From NCBI RefSeq assembly GCF_032464895.1, contig NZ_JAWDIC010000002.1, forward strand, positions 310,001-374,000: a stretch of 64,000 nt of DNA. Direction: 5' to 3'. The notes beneath the pieces were generated by a model. It was not told where the DNA came from. It saw only the letters and a program-made list of their open reading frames with translations, and ran no database searches. A program made the position numbers and the translations under genes. This document shows, in pieces, positions 17,334-27,121 of this stretch; positions within the stretch are counted from its first letter, which is position 1; every line of letters starts with the position of its first letter. This stretch comes from Phycicoccus sp. M110.8 (GTDB lineage: Bacteria; Actinomycetota; Actinomycetes; Actinomycetales; Dermatophilaceae).

Positions 17334-17874
17334 GGACTGCCCTCGAGGGGGCGAGGACGTCCTGGAGACGGCGCAGCAGCGCCTCGTCGACCCCGTCGGA
17401 GGCGCCCGCCTCCCGGAGCCCGTCGATCACCTCCAGGACCTGCGCGTCGAGCCAGGGCAGCGGCGGAGCTAGCCCGGCGTCGTCGGCGAAGTCCAGTGTG
17501 CTCTCCACGCGCGAGAACAGGCCGGTGAAGGAGCGCTCGTCGCCCCGGCCGGCCTCGAGGGCGTAGGCGAGCGCCGCCAGGAAGTCCACCCGGAAGGCCG
17601 CCGGGCCGTCCGGTTCCTCGTCGAGCTGGAGCTCCTCGCTGGCCAGGACCTCGCGGAGCAGGGCATCGCGGACCAGGCCATCGGACCGGCCGTCCCCGAC
17701 CTCGAGCACGGCCCGGCGCAGCCACTCCCGGCAGACCTCAGCGCGCCGTCGACCGTCCTCGGTGTCGTCGAACCGAAGGACCGGGGCGAGCAGCCACGTG
17801 AGCAGCAACCCCAGCACCATCCGCTCGCGGGGCGGCAGGTCCGCCGCCTGCCCCTCCAGACCACTTCCGTCCAT
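17311..17874 (-). CDS. Hypothetical helical protein
   Basis: A 187-residue acidic protein with no family I can name. It is predicted to be mostly helical (PPRERMVLGLLLTWLLAPVL, then several Leu/Ala/Glu-rich segments such as EVCREWLRRAVLEVG and DFLAALAYALEAGRGDE). The ATG at 17872-17874 is preceded by a GGGGGAGG stretch. A TTGACA with 17-base spacing to GATGGT further upstream supports transcription from there rather than from a longer frame. Its 3' end overlaps the convergent upstream gene by 23 bases. Confidence 0.55.
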   Translation of the reverse strand: MDGSGLEGQAADLPPRERMVLGLLLTWLLAPVLRFDDTEDGRRRAEVCREWLRRAVLEVGDGRSDGLVRDALLREVLASEELQLDEEPDGPAAFRVDFLAALAYALEAGRGDERSFTGLFSRVESTLDFADDAGLAPPLPWLDAQVLEVIDGLREAGASDGVDEALLRRLQDVLAPSRAVLTESPSG

Positions 17875-17999
17875 CGCCTCCCCCTCGCAGCAGAACTCGG
17901 AACGGCTCACCATCACCGGCCCACGCCACCTTGTCAACGGATGAGCGAGGCCACCACATGGGCAGCCGGGGACCGTCGACGAGCGGGGCCGTAGGCTGA

Positions 18000-19433
<1,434 letters not shown>

Positions 19434-19451
19434 CCCAACCCTCGCCTTTCG

Positions 19452-19522
19452 CGCAAAACGGCGGTTGCGCGGCATACCGCGGGTTGTTGTCCCGCGGGTT
19501 GCCGCGCAACCGCCGTTTTGCG
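19452..19522. repeat. Long intergenic inverted repeat, family copy 1
   Basis: Perfect 22-bp arms (19452-19473 and 19501-19522) enclose an inner 7-bp stem CCGCGGG/CCCGCGG. The arms contain AACGGCGGTTGC. Two relatives occur at 29823-29883 and 44621-44683. It lies between the convergent argG and the response regulator gene, so it may terminate both, but the sequence similarity between distant copies marks it as a dispersed element. Confidence 0.8.
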
Positions 19523-19557
19523 AATCCCACCGGGCGCGTCCGACGCCCGCTGATGGC

Positions 19558-20238
19558 TCAGCCGGGGGGTGAGAGCAGGCCTCGCTGGATCGCGATGGAC
19601 ATCGCCTCGAGCTTGCTGTGCGCGCCGAGCTTGGCCGACAGGTTCGAGACGTGGTTGCGGACGGTGTTGACGCTGACGACGAGCTCGGCGGCGATGGCGG
19701 CGTTCGACAGGCCGCGCGCCAGCATGGCCAGGACCTCCTCCTCGCGGCGGGTGAGGGTCGGTCCGGGCGCCGGGCTGCGGGTCAGCTTCGGCAGCAGCCG
19801 GGCCAGCATCTCCGGGGAGATGGTCGCCTCACCCTGCGCCGCGGCCCGCACGGCGCTGGTCACCTCACCGAGGCTGCGCGTCTTGGAGAGGAACCCGGCC
19901 GCGCCCGCCTCCAGCGCACGCACGAGCACGTCGTCCGAGCTCGAGCCGGTCAGGACCAGCACGTTCATGCTGGGCCGCAACGCCTTGAGGCCGGCGATCG
20001 CCTCGACCCCGTCCCCGTCCGGCAGCCTCCGGTCGAGGATGAGCACGTCGGGAGCGGCCGACTGCACCCGCGCGCGGGCCTGGGCGATGCTGTTCGCCAG
20101 CCCGACGGTCCTCACGTCCGGCTCGTCGTCGAGGACGCGCGCCAGGCTGGCAGCCACCACCTCGTGGTCGTCGACGATCACGACACGGATCGGCTGCCCC
20201 ACCCCGGCGTCCTGCGCCACCTCGGCCCCTTCGCTCAC
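19558..20238 (-). CDS. NarL/FixJ-type response regulator (REC plus LuxR HTH)
   Basis: A 226-residue regulator: a receiver domain with phospho-acceptor Asp in VLILDRRLPDGDG (DDH at the start, Lys in FLSKTRS) and a C-terminal LuxR-type helix-turn-helix (PTLTRREEEVLAMLARGLSN, VNTVRNHVSNLSAKLGAHS). The GTG at 20236-20238 has GGAGG seven bases upstream. It is divergent from a receiver-only protein and lies next to a PAS-PAS histidine kinase with a HisKA_3-type core, the usual partner class for NarL regulators. The signal and targets are unknown. Confidence 0.9.
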   Translation of the reverse strand: MSEGAEVAQDAGVGQPIRVVIVDDHEVVAASLARVLDDEPDVRTVGLANSIAQARARVQSAAPDVLILDRRLPDGDGVEAIAGLKALRPSMNVLVLTGSSSDDVLVRALEAGAAGFLSKTRSLGEVTSAVRAAAQGEATISPEMLARLLPKLTRSPAPGPTLTRREEEVLAMLARGLSNAAIAAELVVSVNTVRNHVSNLSAKLGAHSKLEAMSIAIQRGLLSPPG

Positions 20239-20356
20239 GACACCACCTCCGCGCCTAGTATCCATGCACTACCGGCCGGGAAGCGCGCGCACCGGCATCG
20301 AGCCCCCCATCCGGCGGCAGAATGAATTGCCAACGAAACCCCTCGCCGCGTCAGGA

Positions 20357-20788
20357 ATGTCCGTGTCCCCGCTCCGCGTGCTCGTCGCCGACGACCACCC
20401 GCAGATGCTCGCCGCGCTCGTGCACGTCATCGAGTCCGACGGCCGGTTCACCGTGGTCGCCCAGGCCTCCAGCGGGGACGACGCCCTGCGGCTGGCGTCC
20501 GAGATCGCCGTCGACGTGGCCCTCCTCGACATCCGTATGCCGGGCGGTGGGGCGGGAGCCGTCGCCGCCGTCGCCGCACTGCCCGGCGCCCCCGTCGTCG
20601 TCGCGGTCTCGGCCGACGTCACCGCCAGCACCGTGGCCTCGGTCGTCCGCGCTGGAGCGGTCGGCTACCTCACGAAGGGCCAGATCGGCGAGGCCCTGCC
20701 GGACCTGCTGGCCCGGTGCGCGGCCGGTGAGGTCGTCCTCGCGACGGAGACGGCGGCCGGCGCGCTGCGCACCCTGACGCGTCACTGA
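20357..20788 (+). CDS. Stand-alone receiver (REC) domain protein
   Basis: A 143-residue single-domain receiver: LRVLVADDHPQMLAALVHVI, phospho-acceptor Asp in DVALLDIRMPGGG and the conserved Lys in GYLTKGQIGEALP. The output HTH is missing because the frame stops at a natural TGA just after the REC fold. Such proteins can act as phosphate sinks, adaptors or competitors for a kinase. The ATG at 20357 is used; a GTG six bases further, with AGGA ahead of it, is an equally good start. It sits between a NarL-type regulator and a histidine kinase. Confidence 0.82.
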   Translation: MSVSPLRVLVADDHPQMLAALVHVIESDGRFTVVAQASSGDDALRLASEIAVDVALLDIRMPGGGAGAVAAVAALPGAPVVVAVSADVTASTVASVVRAGAVGYLTKGQIGEALPDLLARCAAGEVVLATETAAGALRTLTRH

Positions 20789-20894
20789 GCGCGAGCAGCC
20801 CGGTGCGCGTCGGCCGCCCGTACGGCGAGCCCTCCCCCTCGGTGCCTACGATGAGCCAGCGACCACCGCGGGTCGGGACCTGGAGGGGACGGGC

Positions 20895-22331
20895 ATGGCA
20901 GAGGGCGACTGGCTCGCGATCGACGACGGGGCCGATGTCGGACCCCAGGTCATCTTCGGCATGGACGCCGAGGGGCGGTGCACCCTGTCGGTGGGACCGG
21001 GGCTGATGGCGATCGGGCTGGGCCACAACGAGCTCCTCGGCCAGAGCTTCTTCGACGTCTACCGGGACGACCCGCTGGCCACCGAGGCCATCAGCAGGGC
21101 GCTGGCCGGCGAGCGCTTCCACGGAGAGCGGGAGTTCCAGGGCAGGCGGCTCGCGCTGCACTTCGAGCCGCTCGTCGACGAGACGGGTCGGCTCACGGGC
21201 GCGGTCGGCGTGGCCACGGACGTGACCGAGCAGCGGGCCCGCGAGACGGCGGCGGCGGCCGACCGGCGACGCGTGGAGGACCTGGCGTCCGACCTCAGCC
21301 GGTTCAAGGCCCTCGTCGACGCCTCCCCCGACTTCATCGCCATCGCCTCGCTCGACGGCACGGTCGAGTACCTCAACCCCGGTGGGCGGACGCTCATCGG
21401 CATGCCCGCCGACACCGACGTGCGCCGGACGACCATCGCCGACTACCTGACCCCGGAGGGCCTGGTCGCCTCCGTCGAGGTCGAGCAGCCCGCCGTCGTC
21501 CGCGACGGGCACTGGGAGGGGCAGACGACCCTCAAGAGGTGGCAGTCCGACGCGGCGATCCCCGTCGTCGTGGCCAGCTTCCTCATGCGCGACATCAGCA
21601 CGGGCGAGCCGTTCGCACTTGCCACCGTGCAGCGCGACATCACCGAGCGGGTCGCCGCGGAGGCCGCCCTGCGTGACCTCGTCGAGCAGCGCTCGGCTCT
21701 GCTCACCCGACTCGTGGACGCCCAGGACGCCGAGCGGGCCAGGATCGCCGCGGACGTCCACGACGACCCGGTCCAGGCCTGCGCCGCCGTGGACCTGCGG
21801 CTCGGCCTGCTGCGCCGCAGGTTGCGCGAGCACGCGCCGGACCTGCTGCCCGAGCTCGACGGGCTGCAGGAGAGCGTGCGGGGGGCCACGGACCGCCTCC
21901 GGGCCCTGCTGTTCGACCTCGAGCCGCCGGACCTGCACGAGGGCGTCACCCCCGCGCTGGCGCGGGCCGTCGAGGAGGTGTTCGAGGGCACCGACGTCAT
22001 CCGCTCCGTCGACGGCACCGGCGAGCCGGAGATGCCCGAGTCCACCCGGGCCGTCGCCTACCGGATCGCCAAGGAGGCCCTCGTCAACGCCTTCAAGCAC
22101 GCCCGCGCCCAGCACGTCTCGGTGCTGGTGTCGGGGGTCGACGACGGCCTCCAGGTCCTCGTCGACGACGACGGCGTGGGTCCCGGCGACGGCGTCGAGT
22201 CCTCGCTGCCCGGGCACCGGGGCGTGTCCGGCATGCGTGACCGGGCCACCCTGGCGGGCGGCCGGTGCTCGGTGGAGGAGCGCCCCGAGGGCGGCACGCG
22301 CGTCTCGCTGTGGCTGCCCGGTACGCACTGA
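20895..22331 (+). CDS. PAS-PAS sensor histidine kinase (HisKA_3/HATPase)
   Basis: A 478-residue soluble kinase. Two PAS regions (about residues 15-115 and 140-260, the second starting FKALVDASPDFIAIASLDGT) precede a dimerisation H-box, RARIAADVHDDPVQACAAVDL, in which His is followed by Asp-Asp. The HATPase block has N-box KEALVNAFKHARAQ and G-box DDDGVGPGDG, GHRGVSGMRDRATLAGG. No membrane segment is present, so it senses an internal signal. GGAGGGG precedes the ATG. It probably phosphorylates the adjacent NarL-type regulator and/or the receiver-only protein. Confidence 0.92.
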   Translation: MAEGDWLAIDDGADVGPQVIFGMDAEGRCTLSVGPGLMAIGLGHNELLGQSFFDVYRDDPLATEAISRALAGERFHGEREFQGRRLALHFEPLVDETGRLTGAVGVATDVTEQRARETAAAADRRRVEDLASDLSRFKALVDASPDFIAIASLDGTVEYLNPGGRTLIGMPADTDVRRTTIADYLTPEGLVASVEVEQPAVVRDGHWEGQTTLKRWQSDAAIPVVVASFLMRDISTGEPFALATVQRDITERVAAEAALRDLVEQRSALLTRLVDAQDAERARIAADVHDDPVQACAAVDLRLGLLRRRLREHAPDLLPELDGLQESVRGATDRLRALLFDLEPPDLHEGVTPALARAVEEVFEGTDVIRSVDGTGEPEMPESTRAVAYRIAKEALVNAFKHARAQHVSVLVSGVDDGLQVLVDDDGVGPGDGVESSLPGHRGVSGMRDRATLAGGRCSVEERPEGGTRVSLWLPGTH

Positions 22332-22403
22332 TCCCCATGCACTAGGCGAATTGCGACCGCGGCACCGGGCGGCGAGGGTCGCCCGTGCGCGAGGGTAAGG
22401 AGT

Positions 22404-22534
22404 ACGCCGACCGGTCCACGTCCCCTGAGGGCCGGTCGGCGCTCCACCGCCCGGCCTCCCCGCAGACGCCTGGGCGTTCCGAGCACCGGCCGGTCCCGGC
22501 ATACCCCCCCCTGCGCCGAGGACCGGTCGGTGCT
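22404..22534. repeat. Two tandem hairpins built from GCCGACCGGTCC-like arms
   Basis: Four copies of a roughly 12-base motif form two consecutive hairpins: ACGCCGACCGGTCC with GGCCGGTCGGCGCT (about 22403-22443), and GAGCACCGGCCGGTCC (22481-22496) with GGACCGGTCGGTGCTC (22519-22534). They lie in the 268-base gap between the convergent kinase gene and cimA, so bidirectional termination is likely. Nothing else is seen in this gap. Confidence 0.7.
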
Positions 22535-22599
22535 CGACTTCGTCCCGGCAGGCAGGCGGATGGCTCCCCACCCGCACGGGCCCCAGGCCCCGGCCCGCG

Positions 22600-24180
22600 C
22601 TACCGGACAGGGACGCCCGCGCGCACCAGGCCGTAGGTGACGCCGTCCACGAGCGCCTGCCACGACGCCTCGATGATGTTGCCGGCCACGCCGATGGTCT
22701 CCCAGGAGGTGGACCCGTCGGAGGTCTCGATGAGCACGCGGGTGACCGCGTCGGTGCCGTGCGCCGCGTCGAGGATGCGGACGCGGAAGTCGATCAGCTC
22801 GAGCTTGTCGAGCTCGGGGTATGCCGGGACGAGCGCCTGCCGCAGCGCGTGGTCGAGCGCGTTGACGGGGCCGTTGCCCTCGCCGGTCGCGACGACCCGC
22901 TGGCCACCGGCCACCACCTTCACCGTGGCCTCGGACAGCGCGTCCTCGCCACCACGGGCGTCGGTGATGACCCGCCAGGACTCGACCTCGAAGAAGTCGT
23001 GCGTGGCGCCCTCCACCTCGCGGCGCAGCAGCAGCTCGAACGACGCGTCGGCCGCGTCGAAGGTGTAGCCGCGCAGCTCGAGCTCCTTGACCGTCGCGAG
23101 GACGCGGGCCAGCAGCTCCGGGTCGCCCGACAGGTCGTAGCCCAGCTCGCGGCCCTTGAGCTCGATCGAGGCACGGCCGGCCATGTCCGACACGAGCATG
23201 CGCATGTCGTTGCCGACGTGCTGCGGGTCGGTGTGCTGGTAGAGGTCGGGGTCGACCTTGATCGCGCTGGCGTGCAGACCGGCCTTGTGCGCGAACGCGC
23301 TGGCGCCGACGTAGGGCTGGCGCGAGTAGGGCGGGACATTCGTGATCTCGCTGATCGAGTGCGCGATCCGCGTCGCCTCGCGCAGCCGCTCGGGCTGCAG
23401 CAGGGGCAGCCCACGCTTGATCTGCAGGTTGCTCACGACGGTGAGCAGGTCGGCGTTGCCGGTGCGCTCGCCGTACCCGTTGATGGTGCCCTGGACGTGG
23501 CTGGCGCCCGCCTCGACGGCCGCCATCGAGTTCGCCACGGCGCACCCGGTGTCGTTGTGGCAGTGGATGCCGACGCGACCCGCGGTGGCGGCGACGGTGT
23601 CCCCCACGACATCGGCCACCTGGCCGGGCAGCATGCCGCCGTTGGTGTCGCACAGGGCCACGACCTCGGCGCCCGCCTCGAGCGCGGTGCGCACGACCTC
23701 GAGCGCGTAGGCGCGGTCCGCGGCATACCCGTCGAAGAAGTGCTCGGCATCCAGGAACACCCGCCGGCCCTCGCCGGTGAGGAAGGAGACGGTGTCGCGC
23801 ACCATGGCGAGGTTCTCCTCCAGGGTGGTGCGCAGCGCTGACTCGACGTGGCGCACGTGCGACTTCGCCACGAGGGTGACGACCGGCGCCTGGGAGTCGA
23901 GCAGGGCGCAGACCAGCGGGTCGTCGGCAGCCACGCCGCCGGCCCGCCGGGTCGCGCCGAACGCCGCGAGCGTGGCGTTGCGCAGCTGCAGCTCGGTGCG
24001 GGCCCGGGCGAAGAACTCCGTGTCCTTGGGGTTCGCGCCCGGCCAGCCGCCCTCGATGAAGCCGACGCCCAGCTCGTCGAGGTGCGCCGCGATGGCGAGC
24101 TTGTCGGCGACGGAGAGGTTGAGCCCCTCCTGCTGCGCGCCGTCGCGCAGGGTCGTGTCGTAGACGTGCAGGTCGCTCAT
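22600..24180 (-). CDS. cimA: (R)-citramalate synthase CimA
   Basis: CimA condenses pyruvate and acetyl-CoA to citramalate, opening the threonine-independent route to 2-oxobutyrate and isoleucine. The 526-residue protein has the DRE-TIM barrel start YDTTLRDGAQQEGLNLS, the metal/substrate region GWPGANPKD, VALCDTNGG and IHCHNDTGCAVANS, and a C-terminal allosteric LeuA-type domain (residues about 390-520). Long length and the NGYGERTGNADL motif place it with CimA/LeuA2 rather than LeuA. GAGGA lies eleven bases before the ATG. A leader peptide and attenuator occupy the upstream 24346-24442, so transcription should fall when branched-chain aminoacyl-tRNAs are plentiful. Confidence 0.93.
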   Translation of the reverse strand: MSDLHVYDTTLRDGAQQEGLNLSVADKLAIAAHLDELGVGFIEGGWPGANPKDTEFFARARTELQLRNATLAAFGATRRAGGVAADDPLVCALLDSQAPVVTLVAKSHVRHVESALRTTLEENLAMVRDTVSFLTGEGRRVFLDAEHFFDGYAADRAYALEVVRTALEAGAEVVALCDTNGGMLPGQVADVVGDTVAATAGRVGIHCHNDTGCAVANSMAAVEAGASHVQGTINGYGERTGNADLLTVVSNLQIKRGLPLLQPERLREATRIAHSISEITNVPPYSRQPYVGASAFAHKAGLHASAIKVDPDLYQHTDPQHVGNDMRMLVSDMAGRASIELKGRELGYDLSGDPELLARVLATVKELELRGYTFDAADASFELLLRREVEGATHDFFEVESWRVITDARGGEDALSEATVKVVAGGQRVVATGEGNGPVNALDHALRQALVPAYPELDKLELIDFRVRILDAAHGTDAVTRVLIETSDGSTSWETIGVAGNIIEASWQALVDGVTYGLVRAGVPVR

Positions 24181-24345
24181 CGTGGGTCCTCGGGGCCGTT
24201 CTCGCGGGCGGGCCACCGCAGGGTGGCCCGTGACGTCTGTCGTCCTGGTGGTCATTGTCCTCCGCCGTGCCCGACGTCCGGCGGGGGTGGGCCGGGACGT
24301 CGCCACAAACGCTGTGCTGCACGAACGGACCGTGCTTCACAAACG

Positions 24346-24398
24346 AAAAGACCCCCCGGGTGCGGGAGGTCTGCGCGACGGGAGGAGTCTCGTCGCGC
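24346..24398 (-). terminator. Attenuator of cimA: antiterminator-like hairpin and intrinsic terminator
   Basis: Reading on the minus strand, the leader stop is followed by a hairpin with arms GCGCGACG and CGTCGCGC (24373-24398), which overlaps the stop codon. Then comes AGACCTCCCG-loop-CGGGGGGTCT (24349-24372) followed by TTTTCG. The loop of the first hairpin holds AGACTCCTCCC, a second possible partner for the GGGGGGTCT arm. This gives two mutually exclusive folds and fits ribosome-controlled attenuation. Confidence 0.7.
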
Positions 24399-24442
24399 TA
24401 GTCGATAATCACCGTGGCGGTGGCCACGTGCCAGGACGTCAT
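24398..24442 (-). CDS. cimA leader peptide MTSWHVATATVIID
   Basis: A 14-codon ORF on the minus strand (ATG at 24440-24442, TAG at 24398-24400) ends in Val-Ile-Ile-Asp, immediately before the attenuator hairpins. The regulatory Val and Ile codons sit where a stalled ribosome would cover the first hairpin arm. The Shine-Dalgarno is weak, and the leader may start from a nearby promoter; the start is therefore less certain than the stop. Confidence 0.65.
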   Translation of the reverse strand: MTSWHVATATVIID

Positions 24443-24529
24443 GCACCCATGGTGACACCCTCGTCCGGCCACTGGTATGCCGCGTCCGGATGGTGGGCGC
24501 CGACTCTCCGTCCGAGGGCGGGCCGGCGC

Positions 24530-24568
24530 TGCTGTGCGTTGCCCCGGGTGGTGGGGCAACGCACAGCA
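24530..24568. terminator. Perfect 16-bp hairpin downstream of ilvE
   Basis: Arms TGCTGTGCGTTGCCCC (24530-24545) and GGGGCAACGCACAGCA (24553-24568) enclose a seven-base loop. It lies after ilvE and before the cimA leader on the minus strand, so it probably ends the ilvE transcript. No T-run follows. Confidence 0.6.
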
Positions 24569-24619
24569 CGCGACAAGGGCAGGGGGCTGGGGAACGCCGG
24601 GGTGGGCGCCTGCAGGTGG

Positions 24620-24703
24620 GCGCACCGGGCTGAGCGCACCGGGCTGAGCGCACCGGGCTGAGCGCACCGGGGTGAGCGCACCGGGGCGAGCCCGCCGGGC
24701 CCA
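24620..24703. repeat. Tandem 14-bp repeat (GCGCACCGGGCTGA), six units
   Basis: Units start about every 14 bases from 24620: three near-identical copies, then two with one or two changes, and a degenerate sixth. The array begins 16 bases after the ilvE stop on the minus strand. It resembles a variable-number tandem repeat; no coding role is evident. Confidence 0.8.
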
Positions 24704-24718
24704 CCGGGCGACTCCCGC

Positions 24719-25831
24719 TCAGACCAGGCGGGTCATCCAGCCGTGGGTGTCCTCGGTGCGGCCGTACTGGATGTCGAGCAGGCGCGTCCGGATCGTCGAG
24801 GTGACCTCGCCGATGTCCTCGCCGCCCCGGCGGTGGTCGCACGAGCCGCCGTCCCAGCGCATCTCGCCCACGGGCGTGATGACCGCGGCCGTCCCACAGG
24901 CGAAGATCTCGGCGATCTCCCCCGACGCCGCTCCGTCCTTCCACTCCGAGATCGGCACCCGGCGCTCCTCGACCGTCAGCCCGAGCTCCTTGCCGAGCTC
25001 GAGCACCGATGACCGCGTGACGCCCTCGAGGATGGAGCCGGTCAGCTCGGGCGTGACCAGCCGGTTGTCCCGGGTGACGAAGAACAGGTTCATGCCGCCG
25101 AGCTCCTCGACGTAGGTGTGCGTCGAGGAGTCGAGGAACACCGCTTGGTCGCACCCGTGCTCGATGCCCTCGAGCTGGCCGGCGAGCGAGGAGGCGTAGT
25201 TGCCGCCGCACTTGGCCGCGCCGGTGCCACCCTCCCCCGCCCGGGCGTAGTGCTCCGAGAGCCACAGGGTGACCGGCTTGATGCCGCCGCTGAAGTAGGC
25301 GCCTGCCGGCGAGGCGATCACTGAGTAGGTCACCTCGGCGGCCGGGCGCACGCCGAGGAACGCCTCCGAGGCGTACATGAACGGCCGCAGGTACAGGCTC
25401 TTCTCGCCGCCGTCGTACGCCGGCACCCAGGCCTGGTCCACCTCGACCAGCGCGCGCAGCGAGGCGAGGAAGTCGTCCTCCGGCAGCTGCGGCAGCGCCA
25501 TCCGCGTGGAGCTGCGCAGCATCCGCTGGGCGTTGGCCTCCGGGCGGAAGGTCCAGATGGACCCGTCCTCGTGCCGGTAGGCCTTCATGCCCTCGAAGAT
25601 CTCCTGCGCGTAGTGCAGGACCGCCGCCGACGGCATGAGCGTGATGGGCCCGTATGCCGTGACCCTGCCGTCGTGCCAACCCTCGTCGCGCGTCCACGTG
25701 GCCGTGACCATGTGGTCGGTGAAGGTCGTCCCGAAGCCGGGGTTCGCCAGTACGGCCTCGCGCTCCGCGTCCGGCCGCGGGTCGGTGCGGCGGGTGACCT
25801 CGAAGGTCAACGGGGCGGCGGTCTGGCTCAT
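24719..25831 (-). CDS. ilvE: Branched-chain amino acid aminotransferase IlvE
   Basis: IlvE catalyses the last transamination in valine, leucine and isoleucine synthesis with PLP. The 370-residue fold-type IV enzyme shows the binding lysine region AAKCGGNYASSLAGQ, the EIFEGMKAY block, FMYASEAFLGVRP and the C-terminal EIFACGTAAVITPVGEM. The length and these motifs match the longer Streptomyces/mycobacterial class II IlvE. The ATG at 25829-25831 follows GCAGGAGGACTCC, a good Shine-Dalgarno. It lies downstream of leuB on the same strand with a 90-base gap, so partial co-transcription is likely. A tandem repeat and a hairpin follow it. Confidence 0.96.
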   Translation of the reverse strand: MSQTAAPLTFEVTRRTDPRPDAEREAVLANPGFGTTFTDHMVTATWTRDEGWHDGRVTAYGPITLMPSAAVLHYAQEIFEGMKAYRHEDGSIWTFRPEANAQRMLRSSTRMALPQLPEDDFLASLRALVEVDQAWVPAYDGGEKSLYLRPFMYASEAFLGVRPAAEVTYSVIASPAGAYFSGGIKPVTLWLSEHYARAGEGGTGAAKCGGNYASSLAGQLEGIEHGCDQAVFLDSSTHTYVEELGGMNLFFVTRDNRLVTPELTGSILEGVTRSSVLELGKELGLTVEERRVPISEWKDGAASGEIAEIFACGTAAVITPVGEMRWDGGSCDHRRGGEDIGEVTSTIRTRLLDIQYGRTEDTHGWMTRLV

Positions 25832-25921
25832 GGAGTCCTCCTGCGACGGTGCGGGTTCTCCTGCCGAGGTTACCTGCCCGGCCGGGCGCGTCGGGCAGGA
25901 GAGGCGGGCGCCGCCGGGGAC

Positions 25922-26998
25922 CTAGAGCCGGGCGGCGACCGCGTCGCCGACCTCGGTGGTGCTGCGTACCGAGCTGCCCCGCTCGGCGAGGTCCGCCGCC
26001 ACGGCCGCCTCGACGCGGGCGGCCTCCTCGGGGCGGCCGAGGTGCTCGAGCAGCATGGCGACGGAGAGGATCGTCGCGGTGGGGTCGGCCTTGCCCTGGC
26101 CGGCGATGTCGGGGGCCGACCCGTGGACCGGCTCGAACATGCTTGGCGCGGTCCGGTCGGGGTTGATGTTGCCGCTGGCGGCCAGGCCGATGCCGCCGGC
26201 GATCGCTGCGGCGATGTCGGTGATGATGTCGCCGAAGAGGTTGTCGGTGACGATGACGTCGAACCGCCCCGGGTCGGTGGCCAGGAAGATGGTGGCCGCG
26301 TCGACGTGCTGGTAGGCCGTCTCGACGTCGGGGAACTCCGCCCCGACCTCCTCGACCGTGCGGCGCCACAGGTGCCCCGCGTGGGTGAGCACGTTGTGCT
26401 TGTGCACGAGCGTCAGGTGCTTGCGCGGGCGCGCCTGGGCGCGGGCGAACGCGTCGCGGACGACCCGCTCGACGCCGAACCGCGTGTTGACGCTGACCTC
26501 GGTGGCGATCTCGTTCGGGGTGCCGGTGCGCAGCGAGCCGCCGTTGCCGGTGTACGGGCCCTCGGTGCCCTCGCGCACGACGACGAAGTCGATGCCGTCG
26601 GGGGCGACCCGCTCGACGGCGAGCGGGCTCTGGACGCCCGGGTACAGCTTGGCCGGGCGCAGGTTCACGTAGTGCTCGAGCGCGAACCGCAGCGGCAGCA
26701 GGACGCCCCGCTCGAGGACGCCGCTCGGGACCGTCGGGTCCCCGATCGCGCCGAGCAGGATCGCGTCGTGGCCGCGCAGCTCCTCGAGCACCGAGTCGGG
26801 CAGCGTCTCGCCGGTGGCGTGCCAGCGACGGGCGCCCAGGTCGTACTCGGTCGTGTGGAACTTGGTTCCGCTGCCGGCCGTGACCGCCTCGAGGACCTTC
26901 AGGCCCTCGGCGACGACCTCCGGGCCGATCCCGTCCCCGCCGATGACGGCGAGGGCGACGGTGTCGGACGACGGGGTCGTGGCGGGGTCGGAGCTCAT
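25922..26998 (-). CDS. leuB: 3-isopropylmalate dehydrogenase LeuB
   Basis: LeuB oxidises and decarboxylates 3-isopropylmalate in leucine synthesis. The 358-residue protein shows [37 protein letters not shown] and the metal-binding [41 protein letters not shown] is the NAD-binding loop. TAGGCT lies seven bases before the ATG (26996-26998), so the transcript is probably leaderless. A TGAGAC-N4-ATATC box, identical in layout to the leuC/ndgR operator, overlaps the -35 position, so repression by NdgR is likely. Confidence 0.96.
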   Translation of the reverse strand: MSSDPATTPSSDTVALAVIGGDGIGPEVVAEGLKVLEAVTAGSGTKFHTTEYDLGARRWHATGETLPDSVLEELRGHDAILLGAIGDPTVPSGVLERGVLLPLRFALEHYVNLRPAKLYPGVQSPLAVERVAPDGIDFVVVREGTEGPYTGNGGSLRTGTPNEIATEVSVNTRFGVERVVRDAFARAQARPRKHLTLVHKHNVLTHAGHLWRRTVEEVGAEFPDVETAYQHVDAATIFLATDPGRFDVIVTDNLFGDIITDIAAAIAGGIGLAASGNINPDRTAPSMFEPVHGSAPDIAGQGKADPTATILSVAMLLEHLGRPEEAARVEAAVAADLAERGSSVRSTTEVGDAVAARL

Positions 26999-27005
26999 GG
27001 GAACC

Positions 27006-27044
27006 AGCCTAGGGATCGTCTTGGCATGCGATATGTGTGTCTCA
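27006..27044 (-). promoter_or_regulatory. leuB promoter with NdgR-type box
   Basis: On the minus strand TAGGCT (27006-27011) is the -10 box, seven bases from the ATG. The expected -35 position (27029-27034) lies inside TGAGACACACATATC (27030-27044), which matches the leuC/ndgR site TGAGACGTCAATATC at 11 of 15 positions. Binding there would block RNA polymerase. Confidence 0.6.
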
Positions 27045-27047
27045 GAT

Positions 27048-27111
27048 GACGAACGGCCCCGGATCGCGGGGATCGGGGCCGTTCGTCGAGGGGTGGCTCT
27101 CAGGCCACCCC
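27048..27111. terminator. Two consecutive hairpins after the 32-codon ORF
   Basis: GGGGTGGC (27090-27097) pairs with GCCACCCC (27104-27111); GACGAACGGCCCC (27048-27060) pairs with GGGGCCGTTCGTC (27075-27087). Both are perfect. They follow the small ORF stop by ten bases on the minus strand and separate it from the leuB promoter. They lack a T-run. Confidence 0.7.
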
Positions 27112-27121
27112 GGGGAGGGTC

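Noticed and set aside
24620-24703. Possible CRISPR array
   Set aside because: The units are 14 bases and contiguous without spacers, and no cas gene is present. It is a simple tandem repeat.
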